Of a DNA stretch of 64,000 nucleotides, positions 53,110 to 61,357 are shown piece after piece. This stretch comes from an uncultured Saprospiraceae bacterium (GTDB lineage: Bacteria; Bacteroidota; Bacteroidia; Chitinophagales; Saprospiraceae): assembly GCA_938007965.1 (NCBI GenBank), contig CALLMH010000052.1, positions 46,105-110,104 on the forward strand, given 5' to 3'. A model generated the notes under the pieces. That model worked only from the letters and a program-made list of their open reading frames with translations, was not told the DNA's origin and did no database searches. Position 1 is the first letter of the stretch. The number at the start of each line of letters is the position of its first letter. Both the position numbers and the translations under genes were made by a program.

Positions 53110-54954
53110 ATGAAGATTTTAGAAGAAATACAATCGACAATAGTCAAGGGATTGAGTACGATATATAATCATGATGCAAATGCAGAAGATATATTGATCA
53201 GTCAAACAAGGAAGGAATTTCAGGGCGACTATACAGTTGTAGTATTTCCTTTTGTCAAAATACTGAAGAGTAGTCCAAATGACGTCGGTAATAAATTAGG
53301 TGATCATGTAGTGCAGTCACTAGAATCTGTGGATAGCTTTAATGTCGTCAAAGGGTTTCTAAATTTTAGTTTGACTCATGAATATTGGAAAAATCAATTG
53401 AGTGATATCAGTTCGGATGATAGTTTCGGTATCCATCCGAGAAACGGTAAGAAAGTGCTTGTCGAATTCTCATCACCCAATACGAACAAGCCACTTCACC
53501 TTGGTCACATTCGGAATATACTCTTGGGTTGGTCTTGTAGTCAAATATTGGATGCGGCAGGATACGATGTGATCAAAACTCAAATCATCAATGATAGAGG
53601 TATTGCGGTATGTAAGAGTATGTTGGCCTGGCAGAAGTTTGGAAATAATGAAACACCAGAATCATCAGATACAAAGGGAGATCATTTTGTAGGTAAGTAC
53701 TATGTTCTTTTCGAACAAAAATTCAAAGTCGAATATGCCGAATGGCAGAAAACCGAGAAAGGGCAACAGGTATTTAGCGAATTGAAAAAAGGAGAGCAAT
53801 CTGAAGAGGACTTCTTCGGGAAGTATAAGAATACCTACTTTAATGACTATTCGGAATTAGGAAACGAGGCGAAGGATATGCTATTGGCGTGGGAGGCAAA
53901 AGATGATGCTATCCGAAATTTGTGGATGATGATGAATTCATGGGTGTACGATGGATTCAATGAAACATACAAGAATATAGGCGTAACTTTTGATAAGTTA
54001 TATTACGAATCTGACACCTATTTACTAGGGAAGAAGACGGTAGATGAAGGATTAGAGCGCGAAGTGTTTTTCCGTCAAGATGATGGGTCTGTATGGATAG
54101 ATCTAGAAGACGTAGGTATGGATCAGAAGATCGTCTTGAGAAGCGACGGTACTGCAGTATACATGACACAGGACATAGGGACGGCTATGGTCAGAAATTC
54201 AGATTTTGGTGTCGAGAAGATGGTATACGTCGTCGGTAATGAGCAAGACTATCACTTCAAGGTGCTGTTCGAGATATTGAAGAGGTTGGGAGAACCATAT
54301 GCAGACGAATTGCATCATCTATCTTATGGAATGATAGAATTGCCGTCGGGTAAGATGAAATCTAGAGAGGGGACAGTAGTAGATGCTGATGAGATCATGG
54401 TCGAAGTTATCAATGAGGCTAGAGCGGGCTCCGTAGATCGAGGTGAGATCGCTGAGATGGATAAGCAGGCACAAGAGGATGTCCTACGCAAGATCGGTTT
54501 GGCGGCGCTGAAATTTATGATTATCAAGGTCCAGCCAAAGAAAGGTATGACCTTCGATCCTAAGGAGTCTGTAGATATGCAAGGTCAGACCGGGCCTTAT
54601 GTTCAGTATGCATATGTAAGAATACAATCGGTTCTTCGTAAGTTTGAAAATAAAGACTACGGCTCTTATGACAGTTATAAGGAGCTCAATGAATTCGAAT
54701 TAGCATTGCTAAAAGAAATAGTTGAATACCCTAGATTGGTGAAGGATTCGGCAGAGAATTATGATCCGTCCTCTATTGCAAACTATTGTTATAATCTCGG
54801 AAAGATGTATCATAGATTTTTCCATGAGGTAAGGATACTTACTGCGGAGACCGAGGAGGCAAAAGCATTCAGATTGCAGCTGAGTAGCGCTGTGGCAAAT
54901 GTATTAGAGAAGGCAATGTCACTATTGGGAATTGAGATGCCTGCCAAAATGTAA
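53110..54954 (+). CDS. argS: Arginine-tRNA ligase
   Basis: 614 aa. It charges tRNA-Arg with arginine in the cytoplasm. Features in order: an N-terminal Arg-tRNA-synthetase additional domain (~1-105); the class I HIGH motif in SSPNTNKPLHLGHIRNILLGW (~120-140); KTQIINDRGIAVCKSML; QDIGTAMVRN; VVGNEQDYHFKVLFEIL; a KMSKS equivalent, SGKMKSREGTVVDADEI (~415-430); QGQTGPYVQYAYVRIQSVL; and the anticodon-binding DALR-type C-terminal domain. Length is typical for bacteria. It is the first gene of a two-gene operon with glnS (43-bp gap) behind a consensus promoter, linking two aminoacyl-tRNA synthetases. Confidence 0.96.
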   Translation: MKILEEIQSTIVKGLSTIYNHDANAEDILISQTRKEFQGDYTVVVFPFVKILKSSPNDVGNKLGDHVVQSLESVDSFNVVKGFLNFSLTHEYWKNQLSDISSDDSFGIHPRNGKKVLVEFSSPNTNKPLHLGHIRNILLGWSCSQILDAAGYDVIKTQIINDRGIAVCKSMLAWQKFGNNETPESSDTKGDHFVGKYYVLFEQKFKVEYAEWQKTEKGQQVFSELKKGEQSEEDFFGKYKNTYFNDYSELGNEAKDMLLAWEAKDDAIRNLWMMMNSWVYDGFNETYKNIGVTFDKLYYESDTYLLGKKTVDEGLEREVFFRQDDGSVWIDLEDVGMDQKIVLRSDGTAVYMTQDIGTAMVRNSDFGVEKMVYVVGNEQDYHFKVLFEILKRLGEPYADELHHLSYGMIELPSGKMKSREGTVVDADEIMVEVINEARAGSVDRGEIAEMDKQAQEDVLRKIGLAALKFMIIKVQPKKGMTFDPKESVDMQGQTGPYVQYAYVRIQSVLRKFENKDYGSYDSYKELNEFELALLKEIVEYPRLVKDSAENYDPSSIANYCYNLGKMYHRFFHEVRILTAETEEAKAFRLQLSSAVANVLEKAMSLLGIEMPAKM

Positions 54955-54997
54955 TTTTTTTTTAGAAAAGGGAATTGCGAAACAGAAAAAAGTAAAA

Positions 54998-56680
54998 ATG
55001 AAAGACACAAATAATACAGATAATAATTACGAATCACTCAATTTCATAGAGCAAATCATAACTGATGATATCGCAGCTGGTAAGCACGATGGAGCGGTAG
55101 CAACAAGATTTCCGCCTGAGCCAAATGGTTATCTACACATAGGTCACGCAAAGGCCATTTGTGTGAATTTTGAAATGGCGAAAAAATTTGGTGGTACATG
55201 TAATCTTAGGTTTGATGATACGAATCCTACGACAGAAGATACCAAATATGTAGAGGCCATCAAGGAAGATATAAATTGGCTAGGGTATGATTGGGATGGA
55301 GAGGTGAAATTTACTTCTGATTATTTTGATCAATTGTACATATATGCTGAAGATCTTATCAATAAGGGGCTGGCTTACGTAGATCCAAGTACTCCGGATG
55401 AGATCGCTGAGCAAAAAGGAAAGCCTGGCGTACCTGGAACTGGAAATAAATACAGAGATAGAACTCCTGAAGAAAATCTAAGATTATTCAGGGAGATGAA
55501 AGATGGGAAACATCCGGACGGTGCTATGGTATTAAGAGCTAAGATAGACCTAGCATCTCCTAATATGCTGATGCGGGATCCATTGATGTATAGAATCAAA
55601 CATGCTCATCACTATAGAACAGGAGACAAATGGTGCATCTATCCGATGTATGACTATGCTCACGGGCAGAGTGATAGTATCGAACAGATTACACACTCGC
55701 TGTGTTCTCTAGAGTTTATTCATCACAGACCAGTGTACGATTGGTTTATTGAGAATCTTGGCATTTATCCAAGCGGACAGACGGAGTTTTCTCGTATGAA
55801 TGTCGAATATATGATTACCAGTAAGCGGAAGATGCTCAGATTGATAGAGCAGGGAATAGTATCTGGTTGGGATGACCCGCGGATGCCTACCATCAGAGCT
55901 CTAAAACGAAAAGGATATCCTGCGGCTGCCATAAGGGCATTCATCGATAAAGTAGGAATGACTAAGCGAGAAAATCTTATAGAGTTTGACCTTCTAGAGT
56001 CTTGTGTCCGAGAGGTGCTCAATGATACTGCCGATCGAGCCATGGTCGTAGAAGATCCTGTGAAACTAATCATCACTAACTACGACGGTGAAGGTGAGAT
56101 GCTACCTGCCAATAATAATGATGCTCATGAATCTGCGGGTACAAGAGAGATTCCTTTCGGAAAAGAACTGTGGATCGAGCGCAAAGATTTTATGGAGGAT
56201 GCACCGAAAAAATTCTACCGATTAAGTCCAGGCAGAGACGTGAGATTAAAGCACGCTTACATCGTACACTGTACAGGTTTTAAAAATAACGATGCTGGAG
56301 AGTTGGAAGAGGTCTATTGTACCTATTATGATAATAGTAAAAGTGGACATGATGTCTCTGGTGTAAAGCCCAAAGGAACTTTGCACTTCGTCCCTGTGAA
56401 TGGAGGTGTACCATGCGAAGTTAGGAATCTAAGTCACCTATTTACGGATCCGGCACCAGATAGTCATGAGGGTAAAGATTTTCTAGATTTTGTAGATGCT
56501 GATTCCATGCATGTAAATGCTGCAATCATGGAGCCTTCACTGGTAGGAGCTGAGGTAGGAAAGCAATATCAGTTTTTGAGAAAGGGGTATTATTGTGTAG
56601 ATAAAGATTCTACATCTGATAAAGTGGTATTTAATAAGACTTCTGGATTGAAGGGAGCTTGGAAGCCAAAAGGCAAATAA
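54998..56680 (+). CDS. glnS: Glutamine-tRNA ligase
   Basis: 560 aa from ATG 54998. The track start at 54932 is a TTG within the argS end and would add an implausible 22 residues. It charges tRNA-Gln directly, removing the need for GatCAB on Gln-tRNA here. Class I motifs: FPPEPNGYLHIGHAKAICVNF (HIGH), LRFDDTNPTTEDTKYVEAIKEDINWLGYDW, and YPMYDYAHGQSDSIEQITHSLCSLEF. The KMSKS equivalent is MITSKRKMLRLIEQG, where most GlnRS have VMSKRKL. The C-terminal anticodon-binding beta-barrels (LWIERKDFMEDAPKKFYRLSPGRDVRLKHAYIV...FLRKGYYCVDKDS) are intact. Followed at 56729 by repeat module A. Confidence 0.95.
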   Translation: MKDTNNTDNNYESLNFIEQIITDDIAAGKHDGAVATRFPPEPNGYLHIGHAKAICVNFEMAKKFGGTCNLRFDDTNPTTEDTKYVEAIKEDINWLGYDWDGEVKFTSDYFDQLYIYAEDLINKGLAYVDPSTPDEIAEQKGKPGVPGTGNKYRDRTPEENLRLFREMKDGKHPDGAMVLRAKIDLASPNMLMRDPLMYRIKHAHHYRTGDKWCIYPMYDYAHGQSDSIEQITHSLCSLEFIHHRPVYDWFIENLGIYPSGQTEFSRMNVEYMITSKRKMLRLIEQGIVSGWDDPRMPTIRALKRKGYPAAAIRAFIDKVGMTKRENLIEFDLLESCVREVLNDTADRAMVVEDPVKLIITNYDGEGEMLPANNNDAHESAGTREIPFGKELWIERKDFMEDAPKKFYRLSPGRDVRLKHAYIVHCTGFKNNDAGELEEVYCTYYDNSKSGHDVSGVKPKGTLHFVPVNGGVPCEVRNLSHLFTDPAPDSHEGKDFLDFVDADSMHVNAAIMEPSLVGAEVGKQYQFLRKGYYCVDKDSTSDKVVFNKTSGLKGAWKPKGK

Positions 56681-56728
56681 TTTTTTATGAAATAATCATA
56701 AAAGAAATGAGTTTTGTGGTACTAATGA

Positions 56729-56786
56729 GGGATATCCGTAAATAACGAATATCCTTATTCCAAAACAGTTCATCTAACTACTTCTG
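56729..56786 (+). repeat. Dispersed intergenic repeat, module A, copy 2
   Basis: 58 bp matching 3474-3531 at about 52 positions. Its first half can fold on itself (ggatat...atatcc with inner cgt/acg). Module B is absent here. Confidence 0.85.
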
Positions 56787-56933
56787 AAAAGAATTACCCT
56801 GCCTATTGGTCTTTTAGCCGAGAAACGGTGCTATTGCTTATCAATATTATCAGTGGCGAGCGAAATGATACTGTTTGCTATATAGGTCATGTCTTATTAT
56901 ATGTTTACTCCGACACGGAGCTGCTTTATTCGA

Positions 56934-58226
56934 TTATATTTTAAGGACACTTTTGTGTACTGTTCCCAGGTCGGTCTTAATGATTAGTAGATAATGCCCA
57001 TCAGCAAGATTTGTGGCATTTATGCTATAGTTATTTAATTCTATTTTTTGTGAGATTACCTTACGCCGCCCATAACTATTTAATACTTCAACAGATCGAA
57101 GGAGCTCATTTTTAGAGTATATGTGCCAGTAGTCGACGGTTGGATTTGGATATACATTTAGGTTCTCTGATGTGATATCACTAACTGTACTTATGAGATC
57201 ACCAAATTGGACATCGTCGAAGTAATATGTTTTCTCTCCGGCTATGATTCCCTCTGTACCAAAGTTGAAGAATATAGAAGCCATATTATACGTCCAGCCC
57301 ATAGATAGCCCGACACTTAGAGATTCTGTACCTGGAGCCTGATTATTAAAGTCGAATACTAGTGTTTCCCATTCTTGAGATACTGTGGTCCTGACTTCGG
57401 TTTCGCAAGTGTGTGTCGGGTCAGAAGAATCCTCTACTTTGAGTCTGATAGGTGTGTCTGCATCAGGAGACCATACACGCACAGTCATCTTAGAGTCGTC
57501 GAGTTGAAGGGGTATTTGTGAGGCAAATCCAGCTGAGGTACCAATCGTTGTGCCCGCCCAAGTTGCAGCTTCATCCGTTTTTATGACTTGGATGACAGAG
57601 TTCGATTCGTCTTCAGGATCGGTAATAAGAGTCGATATATTTCCTCCAAAATCAGTAGTTGTATAATTTATTATAGAACTTTCGAAGTCAACTGGAAAAT
57701 CTATTTGTTGTCCTCCAAATTCCTGCTTAATATCGTCAAACAAGAAAGTAGAATTCTCTGAACCATTTCCGATATTTCCAAAATCAAACATAAATACTAT
57801 TGAATTAAAATCAGTCGGAGTCCCTGTGAAGTCCCACGTTAGTGTTTCCCATTCATTACTTTTCGTAGTTACTACATCTCTTTCAGCGCTTCCATTTGGA
57901 CTTTCTAGTTTGAATTTCATGACAGTTCCTACTGGAGCTTGAGAGAATACATTCATAGTGATAAGATTTAAAGAAGTAAAATCTAAGTTGCTTTCTAGCT
58001 CTATCTTACTTCCTGCCCATATTTGCCCTCCATCTCGTAGGATTTGAGCTACAGAGCTACTTTCGTTTATGCCATTAGGTTGAGGATTTATGATTACTGA
58101 TGCTGTCCCTCCATCGAAGTCTACAAAATTAGTAGTAGTGATATCCGATTCGAAGTCTATCGGCAGCGACTGACCAAATACGAGTAGCGACGAGAAAAGA
58201 AATATTATTAAGAATGTATATTTCAT
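56934..58226 (-). CDS. T9SS-sorted protein with two jelly-roll-like domains
   Basis: 430 aa. Signal peptide MKYTFLIIFLFSSLLVFGQ. Two homologous beta-sandwich domains follow. Domain 1 (~20-172): LPIDFESDITTTNFVDFDGGTASVI...WAGSKIEL...VGTVMKFKLESPNG...WETLTWDF...NSTFLFDDI. Domain 2 (~178-338): FPVDFESSIINYTTTDFGGNISTLI...WAGTTIG...TPIRLKVEDSSD...WETLVFDF...KTYYFDDVQF. The pattern resembles carbohydrate-binding jelly rolls used by secreted glycanases, but no enzyme domain is present. The C-terminus is a T9SS type A sorting domain (LNVYPNPTVDYWHIYSK...LADGHYLLIIKTDLGTVHKSVLKI). It should be displayed on the surface or released, possibly binding a polysaccharide. Divergent from the Kelch protein gene. 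Confidence 0.8.
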   Translation of the reverse strand: MKYTFLIIFLFSSLLVFGQSLPIDFESDITTTNFVDFDGGTASVIINPQPNGINESSSVAQILRDGGQIWAGSKIELESNLDFTSLNLITMNVFSQAPVGTVMKFKLESPNGSAERDVVTTKSNEWETLTWDFTGTPTDFNSIVFMFDFGNIGNGSENSTFLFDDIKQEFGGQQIDFPVDFESSIINYTTTDFGGNISTLITDPEDESNSVIQVIKTDEAATWAGTTIGTSAGFASQIPLQLDDSKMTVRVWSPDADTPIRLKVEDSSDPTHTCETEVRTTVSQEWETLVFDFNNQAPGTESLSVGLSMGWTYNMASIFFNFGTEGIIAGEKTYYFDDVQFGDLISTVSDITSENLNVYPNPTVDYWHIYSKNELLRSVEVLNSYGRRKVISQKIELNNYSINATNLADGHYLLIIKTDLGTVHKSVLKI

Positions 58227-58327
58227 AAGATTGTTTTAGACTGATTTTAAATTCAATAGGATAGTTTGTATTTAGCTAATAATAGCATAAATTTTTTACT
58301 TAAAGAAAAAGCAGCGAAGTTAAATTA

Positions 58328-58350
58328 GGAGAATATCATTAATATTCTCC
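58328..58350. promoter_or_regulatory. 9-bp inverted repeat in the divergent promoter region
   Basis: Perfect ggagaatat/atattctcc with a 5-bp spacer, between the jelly-roll protein (minus) and the Kelch protein (plus). It lies upstream of both genes, so an operator is more likely than a terminator. Confidence 0.45.
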
Positions 58351-58507
58351 GATTGACTTTATTGAATAATTATCTTCTCTATGACCTTTTACGACTATTT
58401 TGAATATTTAGATGACTTCATTGATATTTAGTATTGATTTGCTGATATATTACATCTTGAAACTTTCTATTTTGAAAATATATAAATATAAACATCAAAA
58501 ATTATAC

Positions 58508-60985
58508 ATGAAACATCTATACGCACTTACGTTTATTCTAACTTCACTTTTTTGTTTTGGTCAGGAGTGGGAACCAATAGCGACATTGCCGGATAACTTT
58601 AATACGGATCACTCTTTTGCTTTTTCGATAGATGGTGTGGGTTATATAGTAGCCGGTAATACACCTACTGGATTTTCATCATCATTTTATTCATATAATC
58701 CATCAACTGACGAATGGACAAGAAAAGAGGATTTCCCAGGAGCGGCAAGAGGTTTTGCTATTGGTGATGTTTGGAATGGTAAAGCTTATTTTGGTTTTGG
58801 AAGGAGTACGTCAGGAAACCGTGATGACTTTTGGGAGTATGATCCAGCAACTGACGAATGGACTCAGCTAGCTACTTGCGACTGTGATGCACGTACCCAT
58901 CCAGCTATGGTTGCACTAAATGGTGAAATATATGTAGGATTAGGAGGTACAAACAATGGTGATTCGAATGATTGGTGGGTCTATGATATTGAATCTAATA
59001 CATGGGAAGAAAGAACACGTTTTCCAGCTTCCGAAAGACATCACCCTTTTCAATTTACAGACGGTGAATATGTTTATGTTGGATTCGGGCACGGAGGGCC
59101 TAATATTTACAATGAGTTTTATAGATACAACACATTGGATGATACTTGGATAGAGGTACAGACTTTACCTGCAGAGGGTAGAGTAGCCGGGACACAGTTG
59201 TCTTATAAGGGGCTAGGTCTTATACTAAGTGGTGACGGAGACAATCATGGGGTAATGCCTACAGGTGAGTTTTGGATGTACGAACCCTTACTTGATCAGT
59301 GGACAGCTCTTCCTCCTCATCCTGGTTCATCAAGATGGGCACCTGCTTCGTTTATATTGGACGATGAAGTGTATTTTTTAAATGGAGAACGAAATGGATT
59401 TTATTATAGAGACAATTTTAAGTTTAATCTCAGATATCTCACCGAACCATTATTATCTGTCTCGACGGATGGAGAGTTGTCTGATTTAGCATTTTCTGAT
59501 GATGAATGTAACGCATCACAAGTACAGAAAATAACAGTAGGAAGTCGAATAGCCTTCGATGAAGATGTAATAGTAAGTTTAACTGTAGATCCATCATCTA
59601 CAGCGGTAGAAGGAGATGATTTCATGTTAGAACTTGCTGAGACCACTCTTGCAGCGGGGGAGGATAATGTGGATTTTGATTTGACTATACTAGATGATGC
59701 AGTTGTAAATGGAGATAAAGTATTAAGGTTAAATCTGGTTACAGATGCGGAAACGATAACAGAAAATTTAGAAATCAACTTATTAGAAAATGATATCGAA
59801 TTTGGGACGGAATCATTGGTTAGAGAGTTAGAGATCGGGAATGGTCAATTAGGAAGCATAGCCCCGTTTGCTAGATATTATGAAAATGCTAGGTCACAGA
59901 TGCTTTATAGATCGGACATGCTGATCGGCGCAGGTTTAGGTGCTGGAGAGATTAGTAAGATAGCTTTTGAGGTTACGAGTACAGCTGAGCAGACTTTTCT
60001 AGGTTTTACGATCAATATAGCACATACAGATCTACAACAATTCAATGGAAATTACACTACGAGTCTAGATTTCGAACAGGTGTTTTCAGGTACGTATAAT
60101 TCCAAAAATGGACTAAATGATATCGAATTTGATACTCCATTTGTATACGACGGAGAAAGTAATATAGTTATTCAAATTTGTTTTGATAATGGAGATTGGA
60201 CTACTGATGATATCACTGCAGCTACGGATGTAGGATACAATAGTACCATAGTAGTCCAAGCTGATGGAGTGAATGGATGTCCTAATACTGGTGAAGTAAC
60301 AAGTACGACAGAACTTCCTAATTTGATTATTTATAAGGAAGGATTCTTTCCTGTATATGTAGATGTAAATCAAAAGTTCCAATCAGAGATATTAGAGAAT
60401 GAAACAATATATTTCTCAACCAACGATAGTATATACGCCGTTATAGAGCATGTGAGTGGAGAAGAATCATCTTGTTTTTCAAGTAATCTAATGTCTAATA
60501 CAAACGATATCAAACAAGCGGAGGATTTTGATTGGATAGATAGAGTCTACCAGATTGAAAATGAAGGGGGTGTACCTAGTGATTATGAAGTGACTGTCTT
60601 TATGCCAAATATAGGAGACTTAGATTTCACTTCAGAGAACTTAGTGGGGCTATATACCAGTGAAGAGATGATAGATGGAGAGGACCCTCAATGGGAGGCA
60701 CTTGATATAGTTTCTACAGAAATCAACCCAGATTTCGTAGCCGTGAAATTCGAGTTTCAAGGCAATGGTAATTATACTGTAGGCGGAGAGGGCATTATGA
60801 CATCTACGAATGAAATCCCTCTAGATATCGAATATGATATGATTACGATTTACGATGCAATGGGAAGAATTATTTCTACAAATAGCAATGAGGTTAATCT
60901 TTCAGAACTGCCTATGGGTTTGTACTTCAAATCATATATAAATGAAGGAAAAGTAATAAAGACTGTAAAAGTGATACCAAACTAA
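58508..60985 (+). CDS. T9SS-sorted Kelch/Calx-beta repeat protein
   Basis: 825 aa from ATG 58508, which opens a signal peptide MKHLYALTFILTSLFCFGQ; the track start at 58412 adds 32 hydrophobic residues. Residues ~20-320 form Kelch blades: FSIDGVGYIVAGNTPTGFSSSFYSYNPSTDEWTRKEDFPGAARGFAI, WEYDPATDEWTQL, WWVYDIESNTWEERTRFPASERHH, YRYNTLDDTWIEVQTLP, WMYEPLLDQWTALPPHP. Next comes a Calx-beta-like domain (DEDVIVSLTVDPSSTAVEGDDFMLE...GEDNVDFDLTILDDAVVNGDKVLRLNL), an unrecognised beta-rich stretch, and a short T9SS-type sorting domain (DMITIYDAMGRIISTNSNEVNLSELPMGLYFKSYINEGKVIKTVKVIPN). A surface-exposed binding protein is inferred; ligand unknown. Confidence 0.85.
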   Translation: MKHLYALTFILTSLFCFGQEWEPIATLPDNFNTDHSFAFSIDGVGYIVAGNTPTGFSSSFYSYNPSTDEWTRKEDFPGAARGFAIGDVWNGKAYFGFGRSTSGNRDDFWEYDPATDEWTQLATCDCDARTHPAMVALNGEIYVGLGGTNNGDSNDWWVYDIESNTWEERTRFPASERHHPFQFTDGEYVYVGFGHGGPNIYNEFYRYNTLDDTWIEVQTLPAEGRVAGTQLSYKGLGLILSGDGDNHGVMPTGEFWMYEPLLDQWTALPPHPGSSRWAPASFILDDEVYFLNGERNGFYYRDNFKFNLRYLTEPLLSVSTDGELSDLAFSDDECNASQVQKITVGSRIAFDEDVIVSLTVDPSSTAVEGDDFMLELAETTLAAGEDNVDFDLTILDDAVVNGDKVLRLNLVTDAETITENLEINLLENDIEFGTESLVRELEIGNGQLGSIAPFARYYENARSQMLYRSDMLIGAGLGAGEISKIAFEVTSTAEQTFLGFTINIAHTDLQQFNGNYTTSLDFEQVFSGTYNSKNGLNDIEFDTPFVYDGESNIVIQICFDNGDWTTDDITAATDVGYNSTIVVQADGVNGCPNTGEVTSTTELPNLIIYKEGFFPVYVDVNQKFQSEILENETIYFSTNDSIYAVIEHVSGEESSCFSSNLMSNTNDIKQAEDFDWIDRVYQIENEGGVPSDYEVTVFMPNIGDLDFTSENLVGLYTSEEMIDGEDPQWEALDIVSTEINPDFVAVKFEFQGNGNYTVGGEGIMTSTNEIPLDIEYDMITIYDAMGRIISTNSNEVNLSELPMGLYFKSYINEGKVIKTVKVIPN

Positions 60986-61009
60986 AAGTAAAATAAAAGA
61001 ATGTTTTGT

Positions 61010-61041
61010 AGCCCGTTGAGTAAAATCAATGGGCTTTTTTA
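61010..61041 (+). terminator. Rho-independent terminator after Kelch gene
   Basis: 10-bp stem agcccgttga/tcaatgggct containing one G-U pair, 6-nt loop, then six T residues including the stem end. Confidence 0.85.
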
Positions 61042-61357
61042 TGTGCTATATTACTTGTAGGCTAAGGACTATATATTCAAATAGAAAAATGTCTAATATG
61101 TAATAGTAGCCTTTGGTAAAAATAACTATCTTCGCACTGAAATAAAGAAGATAAAACTGTATACGAGCGTAGAGAAAGCTAAAAACGCTCTGAAACATTT
61201 CTAACTGTTGATAAATATCAATTTAAATCCGTTTTCTATAACATTTTATAGTCGAAGTTCTTTTGGCTTTTGGATTTATAAGCATTGATATTCATTCTTC
61301 AACGACGTTAATGATCAGTATTTGTCAATTAACTAATCTTTTAATTAATTAACATTT
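61042..61357 (+). promoter_or_regulatory. pnp upstream region with candidate -7 and leader hairpin
   Basis: About 316 bp. TATCTTCG at 61127-61134 is one mismatch from TAnnTTTG but lacks a spaced -33 TTG. If used, it gives a leader of roughly 215 nt with a 6-bp hairpin gagcgt/acgctc (61165-61190) near its 5' end. No small ORF is seen. Confidence 0.4.

Noticed and set aside
54932-54997. Extended N-terminus of glnS starting at a TTG inside argS
   Set aside because: The added residues are unlike GlnRS; ATG 54998 gives the normal length.
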